From Bacillus sp. 491mf (GTDB lineage: Bacteria > Bacillota > Bacilli > Bacillales > Bacillaceae_G): a stretch of DNA of 64,000 nt. Each line of letters begins with the position of its first letter. Within the stretch, counting starts at the first letter, position 1. The position numbers and the translations under genes were made by a program. Shown piece after piece: positions 55,188 through 64,000 of the stretch. The stretch is from assembly GCF_900112415.1 (NCBI RefSeq), contig NZ_FOLV01000010.1, forward strand, positions 19,049 to 83,048. The letters run 5' to 3'. The notes beneath the pieces were generated by a model. The model saw only the letters and a program-made list of their open reading frames with translations. It did no database searches and was not told the origin of the DNA.

Positions 55188-57110
55188 TTATTTATTCCCC
55201 AGCTCCATTAAACATTCACCAGCTGTAATTTTCTTTCCTTCTGATATCACTAGATTGTATTCATCAGGATTTGTTATCACTACTGGTGTTGTCACCTTAT
55301 ATCCCTCTGCTTGAATTGCCGCGATATCAAATTCAATAAGCAGTTGTCCTTTTTCTACACGAGCACCTTGTGCGATATGTGCAGTGAAATGTTTTCCACC
55401 AAGCTGAACCGTATCCATCCCAATATGAATCAGCAGTTCAACTCCTTGATCGCTTGTAATTCCAATCGCATGGTTTGTTGGGAATAGTGCAGAAACTGTT
55501 CCGGAAACTGGCGAAAATAATTTACCTTCTGAAGGTTCAATCGCAACTCCTTTTCCAAGTGCACCTGATGCAAATGCTGCATCTTTAATAGTAGATAAAG
55601 CCATTACTTCACCGTTAAACGGGCTAGCAATCACAGTACTTTTTGCTTTCACCACAGTTTCTTCACGATTAGCATCTTTTTGTGTAACCGCTGTTTCATC
55701 AGCAGTTCCTTTTTCTTTGCCTAGTCCAAATAAATAAGTAAGAATAAATCCAAGTACGAAAGAAACAACAATTGAGATAATTAACCCCCAAAACGCAAAA
55801 GTGAGTCCTTCTTTTGGACTAATATAAGTTGGGATACCAAAGATTCCAAAACCGCCAATCATGTATATCTTTGCACCAGCTGCTCCTATGATTCCTCCGC
55901 CGATAGCTCCTGCAATACAGCTCATAATAAACGGTTTTTTCAAAGGAAGAGTAACCCCATAAATGGCTGGCTCTGTCACACCAAAAATACCTGAAATAAA
56001 TGCCGGAATACTAAGCGTTTTCAATTTTTGTTGTTTCGTTTTTAACCACACTGCAAGAACAGCACCGATTTGTGCAAATGAAGCTCCAAACATCAATGCT
56101 AGAATTGGATCTGCTCCCATAGTGGTAATATTATTGATTGCAATTGGAACAACTCCCCAGTGCAGACCAAAAATAACCATCACTTGCCAAAGTCCACCGA
56201 TTAAAAGACCTGCTACTACTGGACTTAATTGATAAACCCAAACTGTTCCATGTCCTAAAAGCTGACCAGCCCATGTTGCAATTGGTCCAATAACTAAAAA
56301 TGTGATTGGTACAACTACAAGTAATGTAAGAAACGGTACTAAGAAAGTTTTCACGACATCTGGAATGATCTTTTTAAAACCATTTTCTACTTTTGCTCCG
56401 AAATAAGTTGCAAGAATAATTGGAATAACCGATGATGCATAGCTCATTAAAATAACGGGAATTCCCAAGAAAGTAATATGAATTGGTGATTCAAACATCG
56501 TGCCTGCAAATAATGTGTAAAGTGGTTTAGCAGTTGTTAATCCGGAAAGTGCTGGATAAACGAGTGCACCACCTATTGCCATACCGATGAAAACATTTCC
56601 GCCAAACTTCTTACTAGCTGTATATCCTAGGAAGATTGGGAAGAAATAAAACAGCGAATCGCCAACAGCATTTAATATTTGATACGTCCCTGAAGTATTA
56701 CTCAGCCAACCTAAAGCTACTAACAGCGCATTAAAACCTTTGATCATCCCAGTTGCCGCTAAAACACCGAGAATCGGAGTGAAAATGCCAGAAATGACAT
56801 CAATAAATGTATTAAATACGCCGTTACTTTTATTATCATCTGCTTCTACAGGTGCTTGTGTATGAAAACTACCAATCTCTACAACTGCTTTATAGACATC
56901 GGGCACATGATTTCCAATAACGACTTGATACTGACCACCGCTTTTCATAACAGTGACGACGCCATCCATATTTTTCAAAACATCTGTCTTTGCTTTCCCT
57001 TCATCTTTCAATTTAAAGCGCAAACGGGTAATACAATGAACAACACTATTAACATTTTCGTTACCGCCGACATTTTCAATAATGTCTTTTGCCAATTGTT
57101 CATATTTCAT
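55188..57110 (-). CDS. bglP: PTS beta-glucoside transporter EIIBCA
   Basis: 640 aa in the order B-C-A. The EIIB phospho-Cys is Cys26 in VVHCITRLRF. EIIC (about 105-460) has about ten membrane segments and GVTEPAIYGV. EIIA (about 480-630) has the phospho-His in LLIHIGMDTVQL. It imports and phosphorylates aryl-beta-glucosides such as salicin or arbutin. Expression depends on the RAT/terminator at 57145-57228 just upstream. Confidence 0.95.
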   Translation of the reverse strand: MKYEQLAKDIIENVGGNENVNSVVHCITRLRFKLKDEGKAKTDVLKNMDGVVTVMKSGGQYQVVIGNHVPDVYKAVVEIGSFHTQAPVEADDNKSNGVFNTFIDVISGIFTPILGVLAATGMIKGFNALLVALGWLSNTSGTYQILNAVGDSLFYFFPIFLGYTASKKFGGNVFIGMAIGGALVYPALSGLTTAKPLYTLFAGTMFESPIHITFLGIPVILMSYASSVIPIILATYFGAKVENGFKKIIPDVVKTFLVPFLTLLVVVPITFLVIGPIATWAGQLLGHGTVWVYQLSPVVAGLLIGGLWQVMVIFGLHWGVVPIAINNITTMGADPILALMFGASFAQIGAVLAVWLKTKQQKLKTLSIPAFISGIFGVTEPAIYGVTLPLKKPFIMSCIAGAIGGGIIGAAGAKIYMIGGFGIFGIPTYISPKEGLTFAFWGLIISIVVSFVLGFILTYLFGLGKEKGTADETAVTQKDANREETVVKAKSTVIASPFNGEVMALSTIKDAAFASGALGKGVAIEPSEGKLFSPVSGTVSALFPTNHAIGITSDQGVELLIHIGMDTVQLGGKHFTAHIAQGARVEKGQLLIEFDIAAIQAEGYKVTTPVVITNPDEYNLVISEGKKITAGECLMELGNK

Positions 57111-57144
57111 GATGCTCCCTACTTTCTATGATATTTTTAGAAAT

Positions 57145-57228
57145 AAAAAACCTGAGCCAATGTGAGCACACAAAAATAGTGTGTGTATTCACATTGACTC
57201 AGGTTATGCCCAATAATGGTAACATTCC
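57145..57228 (-). promoter_or_regulatory. RAT antiterminator and terminator upstream of bglP
   Basis: Minus strand: RAT at 57228-57202 (GGAATGTTACCATTATTGGG then CATAACCT) overlaps the 5' arm of a strong terminator (ACCTGAGTCAATGTGA pairing with TCACATTGGCTCAGGTTTTT, 57206-57145). Without LicT the terminator forms and bglP is not transcribed. Confidence 0.85.
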
Positions 57229-57276
57229 TACGAATATTTAATTTTCAAAGAGAAGTTATTTATCTCTTAAACTACT

Positions 57277-58143
57277 TTACTCTGATGTACGATGAAATTC
57301 ATGTCGACTGGTCACCCGATGAATATGTAATGTTAAATACACGACCTCATCGTTTGATATCACCCAATTATAAGTATTCTCCAAATAGATCTTAACTTTT
57401 TGACTACATTGAAATGCAGTTTGATATTTCTGTTTTACTTGCTCATATAGAAATTGATCATTACTTTCAGCCTCTTTTTCTTTCCGAATAAATCGTATGG
57501 AAAAGAAACGAAGATGTGTTAAAAAACGCTCGTAATTCACTGAATTTTCGTCTATTTCGATTTTGAAATGATATTTTACAATATTCAAGATGTTATTAAC
57601 CATTTCAGTTGCTTGCACTGCAGCCGCCATATTTTCACTTGATAACTGACTGTTAACTAAATGTAAGGCAATCGAAGCTGCTTCGTCCTCCCCAAGCCGA
57701 ATACCTGTATCACTTTCAATCATATCCAACGCTTTTAAAGCAATTTGAAACTCCTGCTTATAATACTTTTGAATTTCCCATAACAATGCATTCTTTAGCT
57801 GAATCCCTTGTTTATACCTACTAATTGCGAAACTTAAATGATCTGTTAACGCAACATATAAATATTCATCCAATTTATATGAAAGTTGAGATTGTGCATA
57901 GTTCAAGATTTTCGTAGAAATGTTCAAATATAATTCAGAAGTATCTTCCAATAATTTAGCAAGCTTCTCAGAAATTCCATGCTTCTCCAATACAAAAGTC
58001 TTCTCTATTTTTGAAGCATCAATTTCCTCTCCAACTTTCTTCTGAAACACTAGTCCTCTACCCATGACAACAATTTCTTGATTCAATTCATTATTCGTAA
58101 CAGCAACATTATTATTTAAAATTTTTTTTATTTCCATTGGCAC
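57277..58143 (-). CDS. licT: LicT/BglG-family transcriptional antiterminator
   Basis: 288 aa. RNA-binding CAT domain at residues about 1-58 (NNNVAVTNNELNQEIVVMGR, GLVFQKKVGEEID), followed by PRD1 (about 65-170, His in ALTDHLSFAI) and PRD2 (about 175-280, His in LHIHRV). PTS-dependent phosphorylation of the PRDs couples activity to substrate uptake and carbon status. It sits upstream of its target transporter gene and has its own RAT/terminator (58191-58273), so it is autoregulated. Confidence 0.94.
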   Translation of the reverse strand: MPMEIKKILNNNVAVTNNELNQEIVVMGRGLVFQKKVGEEIDASKIEKTFVLEKHGISEKLAKLLEDTSELYLNISTKILNYAQSQLSYKLDEYLYVALTDHLSFAISRYKQGIQLKNALLWEIQKYYKQEFQIALKALDMIESDTGIRLGEDEAASIALHLVNSQLSSENMAAAVQATEMVNNILNIVKYHFKIEIDENSVNYERFLTHLRFFSIRFIRKEKEAESNDQFLYEQVKQKYQTAFQCSQKVKIYLENTYNWVISNDEVVYLTLHIHRVTSRHEFHRTSE

Positions 58144-58190
58144 TCGTCCTCGATTGAATTATTTTGTAGACTGCGCTGAAAGTGAAATAA

Positions 58191-58273
58191 AAAAACCTAA
58201 ATTTGGACACAAGAATAACCATTTCGTCATTCTCATACAAACTTAGGTTTTGCCTGCCGAACAGTAACAATCC
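58191..58273 (-). promoter_or_regulatory. RAT antiterminator and terminator upstream of licT
   Basis: Minus strand: RAT at 58273-58246 (GGATTGTTACTG, CGGCAGGCAAAACC), closely matching known LicT targets, overlaps terminator stem AAACCTAAGTTTG pairing with CAAATTTAGGTTTTTT (ends at 58191). Confidence 0.88.
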
Positions 58274-58284
58274 ACAATTCAATT

Positions 58285-58298
58285 TGTAAACGTTTTCT
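58285..58298. promoter_or_regulatory. Catabolite-responsive element (cre)
   Basis: TGTAAACGTTTTCT fits the CcpA consensus TGWAANCGNTNWCA almost perfectly. It lies just downstream of the -10, where CcpA blocks transcription. Confidence 0.8.
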
Positions 58299-58300
58299 TT

Positions 58301-58329
58301 ACTTTATCTTATTACTTTATACTTGTCAA
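58301..58329 (-). promoter_or_regulatory. Sigma-A promoter of the bgl operon
   Basis: Minus strand TTGACA at 58329-58324, 17-base spacer, TAAAGT at 58306-58301. Perfect -35 and a fair -10, followed by the cre site and RAT leader. Confidence 0.8.
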
Positions 58330-58469
58330 GGGGACTGGGGAATGATAGTAAAAAGCATTTGTATATGTCCGGTGTTTTCCTTTTCCACCCTTTAAAAGAT
58401 TCTGTTTATGATATGTGTACATTGTAATCTTCCTCTCTTCTCTCTCAATCTTGAAGCGAGGTTTCAAAA

Positions 58470-58590
58470 AATAACAAAACCCACAAAGAACATGCTTTTT
58501 CTCCGTGGGTTTTTGTTATTTTAAGGAGCTTGAGGGGGAAGCTCGGCTTGATCAATTTTATTTTTCTAACACATCTGAACGAACTAGTTT
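58470..58590. repeat. Dispersed repeat with strong hairpin, copy 2
   Basis: Reverse-complement relative of 8936-9045. Hairpin 58470-58520 (AATAACAAAACCCAC pairing with GTGGGTTTTTGTTATT), then GGAGCTTGAGGGGGAAGCTC and the shared TCAATTTTATTTTTCTAACA. No intact gene lies between 58530 and 59190; 58890-58970 matches 8736-8800 on the opposite strand. Confidence 0.6.
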
Positions 58591-59194
58591 TAAATCATCT
58601 GTTTTAATTACACCTGTGGAAGTAGATGATGGGTTAACTGTCGTAGCTGTATCCTATAATAGCCTCCACCTTTCCAGAGCTGTGCAAAAGGTGAATTTAC
58701 TGTTTTATTTACAACACCAGCAACTGCTTTAGACTATATTCAGCAGTAACTTGATATAATGCTGCTGTAATCACTTTTTTATAATTTATATCCTCCCTCC
58801 CTTTCTTTTATCACTTCGACAAAATTACAAAAATGAAATTATACTGTACATTGCTTATACTTTTTTACTTCGGCTTAATATTGACTTACTTTCGATACAT
58901 TTATCTTAGTATATATATCTTTCAATTTACTTTCATAAATGTTACAAAAGTCTTTCGGCCGTATTTTTTCCCTCCGGACGATCCCATCTCCCTTGTACAT
59001 TTCAACTAGCGATTTGGTAGCATACATTTGGCAAATCATAAGAAAAGCAATCCTTCCTATTGAAGAATCCCCCCCCGACATGTAAGCGATTTTTTCAAAA
59101 ACTTCCTATTATATACATACACTGCATACTTACTCCGACAATTGGAGATTATTTCAAATATACAGATTTGAGTAATGAAAGAAGGGAATTCGTT

Positions 59195-60547
59195 TTGGAT
59201 AAAAAACTGAAAGTAGCATTTTCTGGCGGTGGGTTTCGGGCTTCATTTTATGCATTAGGGGGATATAAACGGCTAGTTGAATGTAAGTTAGACAAACATG
59301 TATCTAGTATCAGTTCTGTTTCTGGAGGTAGCATTACTGCTGCAGCTATTATGCTTGCCTTATATAAAGGGGGCGAATTTCGAAATGTGATTGATTTTGA
59401 AGAGCGTGTGATTACTCCCTTAATTAAACTAGGACAAATCGATCTTCGCACAAAATTAATTACAGACTCTTTTACAAAGCAGATCTTATCTTTGAAATCT
59501 CTTCGGGAGAAATGTAGTAACGCACTTCCAACATTACTTGATGAATACCTTTGCGGCGGAGTCCGAATGGAGGAACTACAAAGCCTTCCGATTACCTGGT
59601 ATTGCAATACAACTTGTTTAGATACGATGCGAATGTTTTATTTTTCAAATGATCATATGTACGGCACATATATAGGACAAACAAATCAAATAGATGATAT
59701 TTCCGTTTCTTATGCTGTAGCTACTTCAGCGGCTTTTCCGTTATTATTTGCTCCTATGTCTTTATCAGCAGCAGATCGAATCTTTACCGATCCAGACAAT
59801 CGCATGCAAGGGATTCCATTAGAAAAATATGACACCCTTTGGTTTTCCGACGGAGGCGTTTTCGATAATATTGGAACGGAACCATTGATATTATCAGATC
59901 AGGACGTATCTGATAATACGAAACATAGCTATCCTCATCTAGCAAAGCATCGAAAAGAACCTATGAAATTTATCCCTAAAAACCCCGATGAAATATACTT
60001 GGTGTTAGATGCTTCTGCAGCTGAAAAAGAGTGGAAAGAAACTGAAAAACCAACACATTTTGAATTAAACAAACGCATTTTCGATACATCGAATAGTCAA
60101 ATTGTGACATTAAGAAGAAAAATGCTGCGCAATCTAGATCCCAATACGTACCCAGGATTACAACTCATTCTTAGCAAACCGATTCAAACTTTATTCGATC
60201 CAAACAACAACCCTTTTTATACTGACAATGCTTCCTTACCAGACTACCATTTTTATTCGCCTCCTTCCGAACAAGAACATATCGAAAAATTATTAGCGGG
60301 ACTTCGAACGGATTTGGATGGATTCCATGATAGTGAAATTCAAACATTAATACGTGCCGGTGAAATTCGAATGGACATTGCCCTGCGAACATTACTACCA
60401 GATTATATGATGAGTTTACAAAACATATCAGTCCCTTCATTCGCATCGGAAGATATGAAACAACTTTCAGATACACTACGGTCAGGTGGAAAACATCGCT
60501 TAGCTGGCAGCCTTTTTCAAAAACTTCATGATATGAGGGAAGATTGA
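59195..60547 (+). CDS. Patatin-like phospholipase
   Basis: 450 aa from TTG 59195, with AAGGG 8 bases upstream; an ATG at 59060 would add 45 unlikely residues. The oxyanion loop VAFSGGGFRASFYALGG, nucleophile region SSVSGGSITAAA and catalytic Asp in FSDGGVFDN match patatin-like/cPLA2-type lipases. The nucleophile motif is S-x-S-G-G instead of the usual GxSxG. No signal peptide, so cytosolic or exported otherwise. Stands alone with terminators at its end. Confidence 0.88.
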   Translation: MDKKLKVAFSGGGFRASFYALGGYKRLVECKLDKHVSSISSVSGGSITAAAIMLALYKGGEFRNVIDFEERVITPLIKLGQIDLRTKLITDSFTKQILSLKSLREKCSNALPTLLDEYLCGGVRMEELQSLPITWYCNTTCLDTMRMFYFSNDHMYGTYIGQTNQIDDISVSYAVATSAAFPLLFAPMSLSAADRIFTDPDNRMQGIPLEKYDTLWFSDGGVFDNIGTEPLILSDQDVSDNTKHSYPHLAKHRKEPMKFIPKNPDEIYLVLDASAAEKEWKETEKPTHFELNKRIFDTSNSQIVTLRRKMLRNLDPNTYPGLQLILSKPIQTLFDPNNNPFYTDNASLPDYHFYSPPSEQEHIEKLLAGLRTDLDGFHDSEIQTLIRAGEIRMDIALRTLLPDYMMSLQNISVPSFASEDMKQLSDTLRSGGKHRLAGSLFQKLHDMRED

Positions 60548-60552
60548 GTGAA

Positions 60553-60622
60553 GGTAAGGAAATTATCCTTACGAAAAAGAGTATATGAATAAGGTGGGGG
60601 ACAATTAAACTCCCCCCACCTA
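60553..60622. terminator. Two hairpins after the patatin gene
   Basis: GTAAGGA/TCCTTAC at 60553-60571 and AGGTGGGGG/CCCCCACCT at 60592-60621. The second is the stronger terminator candidate. Confidence 0.6.
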
Positions 60623-60724
60623 AAACCCTAACAGATTTAGGACAGCTTTTGTTTTCATTTCATATATGTATCTGTTACATAGTACATTCTTTGATTAATC
60701 CGGTTATAATCGCTTTATATTAAT

Positions 60725-61030
60725 CTATTGTTTTTTAGAATCCGTTTTTATTCTTCTTACAATACCAATAATAATCAATGTTAACAAATACAGAAGAGAA
60801 AGGAGACAAACTATAGTTATAATTGGTTGCACCGAAAAAGCAAATAATACTTTATCAATTTCAGAGATTTGACTGTATTCTGTTGCGTTTTGGGGAGTAA
60901 ATACAAAATATTTCTTTTCATCCTCTATCATTAACTTACTACCAACGATACTAGTTGGGATAAACGTAATGATAAATGTGAGCAAAACAATAATATACTG
61001 CAACCAATATAGAGCACTTTTCTTCAACAT
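60725..61030 (-). CDS. Small two-helix membrane protein
   Basis: 101 aa with membrane segments at about 10-32 and 68-92, an extracytoplasmic loop between them and a basic C-terminus. CAAGGAG precedes ATG. No family recognised. Stands alone. Confidence 0.65.
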   Translation of the reverse strand: MLKKSALYWLQYIIVLLTFIITFIPTSIVGSKLMIEDEKKYFVFTPQNATEYSQISEIDKVLFAFSVQPIITIVCLLSLLYLLTLIIIGIVRRIKTDSKKQ

Positions 61031-61269
61031 AAATATTCTCCTTGTGTTATTTAATCCAAATTTTTACGGAACATAATATTTCCAGTGTACATAAAAAATG
61101 ATGAGATGAATACAAAAATCCCCCGATGCCATATATAGTAGTATGTATTCACATGTCTAATCAATTGAAACATACTAAAATTAGTATGTATTTTCATATA
61201 TAAGGAACTAACCGAAAAGTGGACTTTTTAGTCAGCTCCTTCACTTTTCGATATGATTCAGTTCAGCGG

Positions 61270-61380
61270 ATTGACCACTTTCGTGTCGAAGCGCCGATAT
61301 ATTGTGAAAAACGCTGATATATTTCAAAAAGCGGTCGATATTTCGTGAAAGTGCCAATATGAAACTTTACATAATATTTC
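61270..61380. repeat. CGCCGATATAT-type degenerate repeats
   Basis: TGTCGAAGCGCCGATATATT, AACGCTGATATATTTC and GCGGTCGATATTTCG repeat with 25-30-base spacing. Related to 20140-20300 and 52130-52175. The 61031-61546 gap shows no gene. Confidence 0.5.
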
Positions 61381-61546
61381 AAAATTTGTTCGATATTTCA
61401 TAGTATTTTTTTCCAAATTCCATGTTACGATTAATTGGTAATGATGAGTAAACACTTGAACTTGGTACAATAATTGGCCATAAGTGAGAACAAAAGTTGT
61501 GAGATGAACTCATTACATTTCTAACACATTAAAGGGGAGATTACAT

Positions 61547-62590
61547 ATGAAAGCAGTAGTCGTTAATAAAAACAAAAAAGCAAACATTGAAGTTATTGAT
61601 AAAGAATTACGTCCGTTATGCTCAGGGGAAGCATTAGTAGATGTAGAGTATTGCGGAGTTTGTCACACTGACTTACACGTTGCGAATCATGATTTTGGTA
61701 ACACAGATGGCCGCATCCTTGGTCATGAGGGTATCGGTATTGTAACGAAAATTGCTGATGATGTTACTTCACTTAAAGTTGGTGATCGTGTAAGTATCGC
61801 ATGGATGTTCCAATCTTGTGGCCGTTGTGAGTATTGCGTAACTGGTAGAGAAACATTCTGTCGTGAAGTTAAGAATGCTGGTTATTCAGTAGATGGCGGC
61901 ATGGCTGAACAATGTATCGTTACTGCTGATTATGCGGTTAAAGTACCAGAAGGATTAGATCCTGCCCAGGCATCATCAATTACATGTGCAGGCGTAACTA
62001 CATACAAAGCTATTAAAGTATCAGGCATTAAACCTGGTCAACCTATCGTAATCTACGGTTGTGGTGGATTAGGTAACCTTGCGATCCAATATGCTAAAAA
62101 TGTATTTGGTGCAAAGGTAATTGCAGTAGATATTAATGACGACAAATTAGCATTAGCTAAAGAAGTTGGTGCTGATATAACAATCAATCCAATTACGCAA
62201 GGTCCTGCTGATAAAATGATTCAAGAGACGCTTGGCGGCGCTTATGCTGCTGTCGTAACAGCGGTTTCTAAAGTAGCCTTCAACTCAGCAGTTGATGCAG
62301 TACGTGCTTGCGGTAAAATAGTTGCGGTCGGTTTACCAGTAGAAACGATGGACTTAAACATTCCACGACTTGTACTAGACGGAATTGAAGTAGTTGGTTC
62401 TCTAGTTGGTACTCGTATGGACCTAGAAGAGGCATTTATGTTCGGTGCAGAAGGCAAAGTCGTGCCAGTTGTTCAAACTTGCCCACTAGATAACGTACAA
62501 AATGTATTCGAAGACATGGAACAAGGTAAGATCCAAGGTCGTATGGTAATCGACTTTAAACAAAACAAATGTAATTGCGGTTGTAAATAA
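61547..62590 (+). CDS. adhP: Zinc-dependent alcohol dehydrogenase
   Basis: 347 aa. Catalytic zinc ligands in [10 protein letters not shown] and GHEGIG, the structural zinc lobe [15 protein letters not shown], and the NAD-binding [13 protein letters not shown] are all intact. Class of propanol-preferring AdhP enzymes, which interconvert primary alcohols and aldehydes with NAD. The Cys-rich end CNCGCK is unusual but frequent in this bacillar form. GGGGAG precedes ATG. Confidence 0.94.
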   Translation: MKAVVVNKNKKANIEVIDKELRPLCSGEALVDVEYCGVCHTDLHVANHDFGNTDGRILGHEGIGIVTKIADDVTSLKVGDRVSIAWMFQSCGRCEYCVTGRETFCREVKNAGYSVDGGMAEQCIVTADYAVKVPEGLDPAQASSITCAGVTTYKAIKVSGIKPGQPIVIYGCGGLGNLAIQYAKNVFGAKVIAVDINDDKLALAKEVGADITINPITQGPADKMIQETLGGAYAAVVTAVSKVAFNSAVDAVRACGKIVAVGLPVETMDLNIPRLVLDGIEVVGSLVGTRMDLEEAFMFGAEGKVVPVVQTCPLDNVQNVFEDMEQGKIQGRMVIDFKQNKCNCGCK

Positions 62591-62616
62591 TTTATAAACA
62601 ATATGATCAAAAAACA

Positions 62617-62652
62617 AAAAGTACGGTTTCAATTTTGAACACCGTACTTTTT
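62617..62652. terminator. Bidirectional terminator between adhP and the hydrolase
   Basis: AAAAGTACGGT pairs with ACCGTACTTTTT. It serves the convergent genes on both sides. Confidence 0.8.
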
Positions 62653-62657
62653 TCTCG

Positions 62658-63316
62658 TTATCTCAACCAATTGACAACATCTTCAGAAACTTCATTCGGT
62701 CTATCCCAGTGCATTAAATGCCCCGTTTCTTTGTACAACTTAGTCGTTATATCGATATGTTTCTTAAATTCAGCAACTTGCAATTCTCTTATTTTTAAAT
62801 AATCATGAGGAAGATCACAATACAATAAGAGTATGTCACTCTTAACCTTGTGCAACTTCAACGTTTTATACACTGTATACTGAAATTTAACTACACCTCT
62901 AGCCGTATTACCAGTAGCGTGCCATTTCACTTTCCCATCTTCTTCTCGCATTAAATCATACACAGCACTTTCTATCAATGGTGACCATCTGCTGTAAGCC
63001 TTTTTTTCTGATTGGATAAATTCTTCTTTACTATCAAAAATATATTCATCAAAATCTTTTTCGTAGTGGGTAATTTCCTCTTCTAACGAGCGTGGTGGAA
63101 CGTTTCCCTCTTTCGCCTCTTTATATAATTCCGCAAAATAATTCCTATTCATCTCGCCATGATGATAACCGCCATCTAAAAGAACCATTTTACGAACCTT
63201 TTTCGGACATTCCACTGCGTAGTGAAGTGCAACACTTGCCCCCCATGAATGTGCTACTATATGAAATGTCTCTCTTCCAATCTTCTCAAGTAATGCTACT
63301 ACCCAATTTGGTGAAT
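62658..63316 (-). pseudogene. Alpha/beta hydrolase truncated by an IS element
   Basis: The frame is open from about 63316: NWVVALLEKIGRETFHIVAH, the nucleophile elbow HSWGAS with Ser, then ASVALHYAVECPKKVRKMVL and the C-terminal LMHWDRPNEVSEDVVNWL with the catalytic His in GHLMHW. The first 60-80 residues including the oxyanion strand are missing, replaced by the right end of the TnpB element. A GTG at 63215 could start a shorter peptide but it would lack the nucleophile. Confidence 0.75.
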
Positions 63317-63469
63317 AACCCCTCCTTATCCACCTTACGGTCTGATTGAAGAAGAGGCTTCCTGTTTCATAGACCGTTGCATAGTAGGGGGTCCCACTGC
63401 GTCTTACACAGTCTCCACAGGCGTAGATTATACTGTTCGGACATAACCTTGCCCTACAGTTTGTAGACT
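63317..63469 (-). ncRNA. Right end of the IS element and probable omega-RNA
   Basis: About 150 bases between the TnpB stop and the hydrolase joint. Minus strand contains GACTGTGTAAGACGCAGTGG, GCAACGGTCTATGAAACAGG and AAGGAGGGGTTATTCAC, with several short pairings. TnpB guide RNAs (omegaRNA) map to this position in IS200/IS605 elements, with the guide taken from flanking DNA. Confidence 0.5.
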
Positions 63470-64000
63470 TTAGTTTGTGGCAAGCAATTCTTCTAATCCT
63501 TTTTGTAAGATGTTACGGCTCGCGTTATAGTCCCGATCCAATACCGTTCCACACTTTGTACAAATGTGAGTACGAATAGAGAGAGACTTCTTCACACGAT
63601 TCCCACAAACAGAACAGTCCTGTGAAGTATACTGCGGTTCTACTTTAATGAGTACACCGCCATGATTTTCACATTTGTAAGCAAGCATGTTTCGAAACAT
63701 TCCCCACCCAGCATCAGAAATAGACTTCGATAATTTTCTATTTTTAACCATGTTACGAATATTAAGATTTTCTACAACAATAACAGAATGCTCTTTCGCT
63801 AAATTATAACTGAGTTTATGAAGAAAATCTCTGCGCTGATTCGCTACTTTCTCATATAGCTTGCGAACACGCCGGGCTTGTTTTAGGAAATTAGCAGAAC
63901 CTTTTTTCTTCTTAGAAAGTTTTCGCTGTGCTTTCTGTAGTTGCTTTTCTTTTTCACGGAGAAATCTAGGGTTTTCAAACTCTGAACCATTAGAAAGAAC
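63470..64000 (-). CDS. tnpB: TnpB (IS200/IS605 family), N-terminus beyond the right edge
   Basis: About 176 codons are visible, open to the window edge. EKEKQLQKAQRKLSKKKKG, then LAKEHSVIVVENLNI with the RuvC Glu, a zinc ribbon (CSVCGNRV...CTKCGTVL) and the final RuvC Asp in DRDYNASRNIL. TnpB is an RNA-guided nuclease that promotes retention of its element. Whether a TnpA transposase accompanies it cannot be seen. Confidence 0.88.
   Translation of the reverse strand, partial: VLSNGSEFENPRFLREKEKQLQKAQRKLSKKKKGSANFLKQARRVRKLYEKVANQRRDFLHKLSYNLAKEHSVIVVENLNIRNMVKNRKLSKSISDAGWGMFRNMLAYKCENHGGVLIKVEPQYTSQDCSVCGNRVKKSLSIRTHICTKCGTVLDRDYNASRNILQKGLEELLATN

Noticed and set aside
55963-56232. Plus-strand open frame inside bglP
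   Set aside because: Shadow of the strongly conserved EIIC domain.
58505-58732. Plus-strand 75-codon open frame
   Set aside because: Starts in the arm of a hairpin and shares sequence with the repeat at 8936; unlikely to be translated.
58875-59081. Minus-strand 68-codon open frame
   Set aside because: Only part of it (KDFCNIYESKLKD) is conserved elsewhere; looks like a gene relic, not an intact gene.

Overview
Low-GC Firmicute chromosome segment, very probably from the Bacillus cereus group. The support is three copies of a repeat that I recognise from memory as bcr1 (TTTAT target duplications at each copy), LXG toxin genes, tandem short lipoproteins and a LicT/BglP aryl-glucoside operon. 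No rRNA, tRNA or CRISPR array was seen. All family names come from motif recognition by eye; no search was run.

Layout. 0-4.4 kb: a two-component system beside an antimicrobial-peptide-type ABC exporter that shows adaptor and permease but no ATPase. 4403-9343: a Tn3-like cassette with ~33-bp inverted repeats, a resolvase and res-like site, but no transposase; it carries a small membrane protein and a 744-aa secreted protein with choline-binding-type repeats. 9.4-17.3 kb: a spore-surface-like gene broken by two stop codons, three tandem lipoproteins plus a fragment of a fourth, and membrane proteins.

17.4-50.7 kb is the most notable region: a type VII (LXG) polymorphic-toxin locus. At its right end, transcribed leftwards, is one complete unit: two small LXG-partner proteins, one full-length LXG toxin with a nuclease-like tail, and a pentapeptide-repeat immunity protein. 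Downstream lie about 33 further immunity or immunity-like genes (SUFU, CPCC-SUFU fusion, SUKH, Imm50, CdiI-like, TPR, DUF2247-like, pentapeptide, many unrecognised). Many are preceded by a short remnant of a toxin 3' end, and several remnants still carry a piece of the LXG linker fused to a foreign tail. This reads as a fossil record of successive tail exchanges at a single LXG gene, with immunity genes retained. IS3-type ends, SH3-domain (lysin) remnants and bcr1 repeats sit among the cassettes. A foreign block (25.0-28.8 kb: PadR regulator, dead MFS pump, ABC transporter) interrupts the array.

50.9-64 kb is more ordinary: a SAM methyltransferase; a beta-glucoside PTS operon with two GH1 phospho-glucosidases controlled by a LicT antiterminator through two RAT/terminator switches and a cre site; a patatin-like phospholipase; a zinc alcohol dehydrogenase; and an alpha/beta hydrolase cut by an IS200/IS605-type TnpB element that runs off the right edge.
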